From: Corticium candelabrum
Lineage: Eukaryota > Porifera > Homoscleromorpha > Homosclerophorida > Plakinidae
Length of the DNA: 64,000 nucleotides
Assembly: GCF_963422355.1 (NCBI RefSeq)
Contig: NC_085085.1
Location: 15,935,588-15,999,587, forward strand
Direction of reading: 5' to 3'
Both the position numbers and the translations under genes were made by a program. This document shows positions 62,001-64,000 of the stretch, piece by piece (position 1 is the stretch's first letter; each line of letters opens with the position of its first letter). The notes below the pieces were generated by a model. That model saw only the letters and a list, made by a program, of their open reading frames with translations. It was not told the DNA's origin and ran no database searches.

Positions 62001-64000
62001 AATATGGATGGTGGGTTTTTTGATTGGTGGGGGTTAATATTTATTTTAAATTACTCCACTATTTACCATACATTATAGCTGATTCTCATTTTAATATCAT
62101 GTTAATTTAAACAGCTTTAATCAAACTAGGCTTTAAGTCCAGTCATTAGTTGATTGTACTAGCTGATCTTTTTAGTCTATAGTTGAAACCGGTGGAGAAT
62201 AACTTGAAACTGGTGTAATTCTCTATTGTAAACATGCTGGCTTTAGATTGTACCAGTAATCTGCTATTTAATTAAAGTTACTTTGTAAACTTGATTGTTT
62301 GCACATAAAGTGTAAATCTTCTGCTTGAATTGTGTTTTTATAGCTGATTCCATCATTTCGGAAAAATTTTGCTTCACTGACAAAGTCCTTGTTAGTATTA
62401 CATATTTGCTGTGGCTAGAGTACCAGTACTGGTTTGCACTACAATTTTTCACTTTAGCAGTACCCATAAATATAGCACCTGTTATCAATTACACTAAAAT
62501 GGATTTGACAGAGTTCAGCAATTAATTGTACCTCTAACTCTAATCCTAACGCAATGGCAAGTCTTCTGCCATCATCAGCTCCATGTGACAAAACAGTCAC
62601 ATGGTGACTACCGCCACTCTAAGATCTTGATATTTGTGACCCGTACAGTGCAAACTCTCTAGCCACTTCCTTGCATATTTGCTTGTCTACTGATTCATTA
62701 TTCATATTGTTTGTAGCATTAAAGAGAATGTCATCGAAGAGTGTCCATCTCCATTCACGGGTGCATGCTGTCTCTGTCATTGGAAAGCAAAATGTTGTTT
62801 ATGAAGTTAAATTTTCTTTGGTAGTTAATGTGTGGGTAGCTCACAAACAGCAGCACACAAGAGATTCATTAAGAGCAAGTGATTGTAAGTACTTGTTTTA
62901 GTTCATCTATTTAGAAATGATGGTTTGTTTGGTTTCCGTGTTTCTTTGTGTAAGTGACACTGATTTTGTGCTTACATACTGACGTACACGTATATATTTA
63001 AGAATATGTATTTAGTTCTTTATAACTGCCCTGTGGACGGAACACTACAGAAAAATACCACTACTGTACGAGCATTAGCTACAGACTATCATTTGAGAGT
63101 TGTATTGCCACAATTTCAGACAGTTGTTCATGTATGCTAGCAATAGCCCGGCTGAAACTTTTAACCTTTGGACAGAGTAGACTTCTTAGCAGTGGACCTG
63201 ACTCCATATGACTCAACAACCAAAGGAAAGAACGAGCAACCATAAGATGAAACATTGGAATCGTGGCAGTATGTCTTTGCAGTTGTAACTAGTCTTATTT
63301 TTACTAAACAATAATGAAAATACAGCAGTGTAGACTGTTCTATGTTGGGTGATCTGAGTTGGGTGATCTGAAAGCAGTGTTCAAGATGCTGTTTCTGAAT
63401 TCATTAAAACTGTTTGCTGAACTTTGAATTAATTAAGGGTCATGTTTTGCTTGTGAATGCTATCTTGCATGGTTTGGGAAGATTTTGCATTAGTTTTGTG
63501 GTGAGGTTGTAGGGTACCAATAATAATAGTTGTCAGGTATGAACAATTCATTTTGAAAATCTATAGTCAAATATCTCTGTATGGGCGTTTTGCTTCAAGG
63601 ATGTGTACCGTATAAGCATGTGATTATCACTATCTTAGCATTAGCTTTTTGGTGTATTGATTGTCATTAATATCATATGATAATTGTTACTTTGTAATTG
63701 GTTGTGTCACTCGTCGTTGTTAGTTTGGCAATGCTGGTCATGTCATTAAATGTTGTAGTATGCTTCTACATAGTCATGTACTAACTTGCAGTTTCACTGT
63801 GTAAGCGGTTGTTATTTTAGCTTCTACTCTTTGGTCATTAGTACAGTCTGATGAAATCTGTGGCCAGGTATGTTAGGTACTTTCAAGAACTTTGTGTAGC
63901 TGGAAGAATTGTTGTGTTATAGACTCGAGAGTGGAATGAGGAATTGATGCAATCAAGGGAAATGTCAAAGGTTACACTCCAACAACGAATTGTCAGAATG
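53044..64000 (+). CDS. CLUH: Clustered mitochondria protein homologue (CLUH), N-terminal 399 codons, continues off the right edge
   Basis: CLU proteins are cytosolic RNA-binding proteins that support nuclear-encoded mitochondrial mRNAs and mitochondrial distribution. Exons are 53044-53164, 53208-53317, 58599-58770, 60308-60454, 60617-60774, 60981-61050, 61108-61192, 61735-61813, 62344-62390, 62717-62760, 62825-62884, 63842-63867 and 63923-64000, all in phase. Diagnostic matches include VHEIRQVVYDRPDTCYRTCF, EPYTMRDGKLHVRRVRELL, PPDYVLP, SSWNPPPGLRRMKGDLFYLD and TREWNEELMQ. The visible part covers the ubiquitin-like CLU N-terminal domain and the start of the CLU central domain. The TPR region would lie outside. 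Human CLUH has about 1300 residues. The start has an acidic low-complexity leader, and the first intron is only 43 bp, followed by one of 5.3 kb. Confidence 0.95.
53566..54000 (+). repeat. Imperfect tandem duplication, unit about 240 bp, CLUH intron 2
   Basis: GTGTATTTATTGT, CATTAATTAATCATTA, GTTGCTAGAATGTATA, GATGTGATTAAAGA and TTGAATTCAGC recur in the same order in 53566-53755 and 53809-53999, separated by a short TG tract. Confidence 0.8.
55681..56620 (+). repeat. Irregular tandem array with CAACCAGACGTCTAG motif
   Basis: Four units start at about 55683, 56010, 56300 and 56540 and carry CAACCAGA(C/T)G(T/C)CTAG, AAGCTGCACAAACAA and, in most units, TTGTGAGCTGGAAAATCGGT in the same order. 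The spacing of roughly 240-330 bp fits a decayed minisatellite inside the CLUH intron. The GAGCTGGAAAATCGGTGGT piece is itself doubled at 55770-55808. Confidence 0.75.
57056..57187. mobile_element. Foldback MITE with 9-bp target duplication and an empty paralogous site
   Basis: The inverted arms are about 44 bp, starting GACCCAGTCTCTCTCTGCCC at 57065 and ending with its inverse at 57180, around a spacer of about 26 bp. The outer ends start TAG. ACTTCGTGG (57047-57055) and ACTTTGTGG (57188-57196) flank it. The duplicated intron copy has just one ACTTTGTGG at the matching place (about 57935), which gives the uninserted state. A 9-bp duplication suits Mutator-like elements. Confidence 0.85.
57449..58127 (+). 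repeat. Intron duplication, right copy (uninterrupted)
   Basis: Matches the two outer parts of the left copy at 55185-57370 but lacks the array and the 132-bp element, so it approximates the ancestral arrangement. 58128-58598 shows only a (CA)n run at 58445-58466. Confidence 0.8.
59091..59152 (+). repeat. Purine-only (GGGA)n/(GAGAGG)n tract, CLUH intron 3
   Basis: About 62 bp, almost all purine on the plus strand. Apparent Ser/Pro-rich frames on the minus strand are repeat artefacts. The rest of 58771-59480 has nothing that I can name. Confidence 0.9.
59828..59970 (+). repeat. Tandem duplication of about 70 bp
   Basis: CGAGTGTAAAGATG, TGATGCAATCAATGTTGTT and CAGCTGCTAA recur with small changes in two adjacent units (59830-59898 and 59900-59969). 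Confidence 0.8.
59979..60206. mobile_element. Foldback element with arms of about 87 bp, CLUH intron 3
   Basis: 59979-60065 and 60119-60206 are inverted repeats. The inner 56 bp (ATGGGTATGTAGGGATGGGT and onward) is essentially perfect, while the outer 30 bp has changes. A unique centre of about 54 bp separates the arms. No coding content was seen. It is probably a MITE. Confidence 0.8.

Noticed and set aside
62671-62901. 76-residue frame across two CLUH exons
   Set aside because: The correct reading splices 62717-62760 to 62825-62884 in another frame, giving ECPSPFT then NVWVAHKQQ in line with CLUH.

Overview
The window looks like nuclear DNA from an animal, probably an early-branching marine invertebrate. 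A sponge would fit, but the sequence does not prove it. The evidence is a set of recognisable animal genes (myosin-XVIII tail, PRPF8, SMIM14, CLUH), dense GT-AG introns that are often only 40-100 bp long, long (TG)n and (CCTG)n microsatellites, and many eukaryotic transposons. I saw no operons, CRISPR arrays or prokaryotic signals. Exons were called by eye from splice sites, reading phase and remembered family sequence. No search was run.

Layout. 1-4.1 kb: 3' part of a myosin-XVIII gene (+). 4.3-5.5 kb: a terminal-inverted-repeat (TIR) element and a dispersed repeat. 5.8-14.7 kb: three related helical-protein genes. One is on the minus strand and two are in tandem on the plus strand. The tandem pair begin with a PUB-like domain, and I recognise no named family for the set. 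15.2-31.6 kb: a complete 39-exon PRPF8 gene (+) with several DNA transposons in its introns. 33.1-33.7 kb: a complete five-exon SMIM14 gene (+).

34.0-46.3 kb is almost entirely mobile DNA: a decayed Ty3/gypsy element (-), an inverted copy of the 4.8 kb repeat, a Tc1/mariner fragment, a second decayed Ty3/gypsy element with both LTRs (+), a THAP-domain element between 41-bp TIRs, and a 5'-truncated LINE (+). 47-51.3 kb: candidate exons of a small membrane protein (+), with a LINE carrying a restriction-like endonuclease and an internally deleted Helitron lying in its introns. 51.6-52.6 kb: a small coiled-coil gene (-). It is head to head with CLUH (+), whose first 399 codons run from 53.0 kb to the right edge. 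CLUH has a 5.3-kb intron full of duplications and small inverted-repeat elements.

Functional links. PRPF8 (spliceosome core), CLUH (mRNA-binding factor for mitochondrial biogenesis), SMIM14 and myosin-XVIII are independent housekeeping or structural genes. The only gene group that looks related is the three-gene cluster at 5.8-14.7 kb. It is the best candidate here for something undescribed: a lineage-specific family whose PUB-like domain suggests, by inference, an adaptor for p97/VCP-type machinery.
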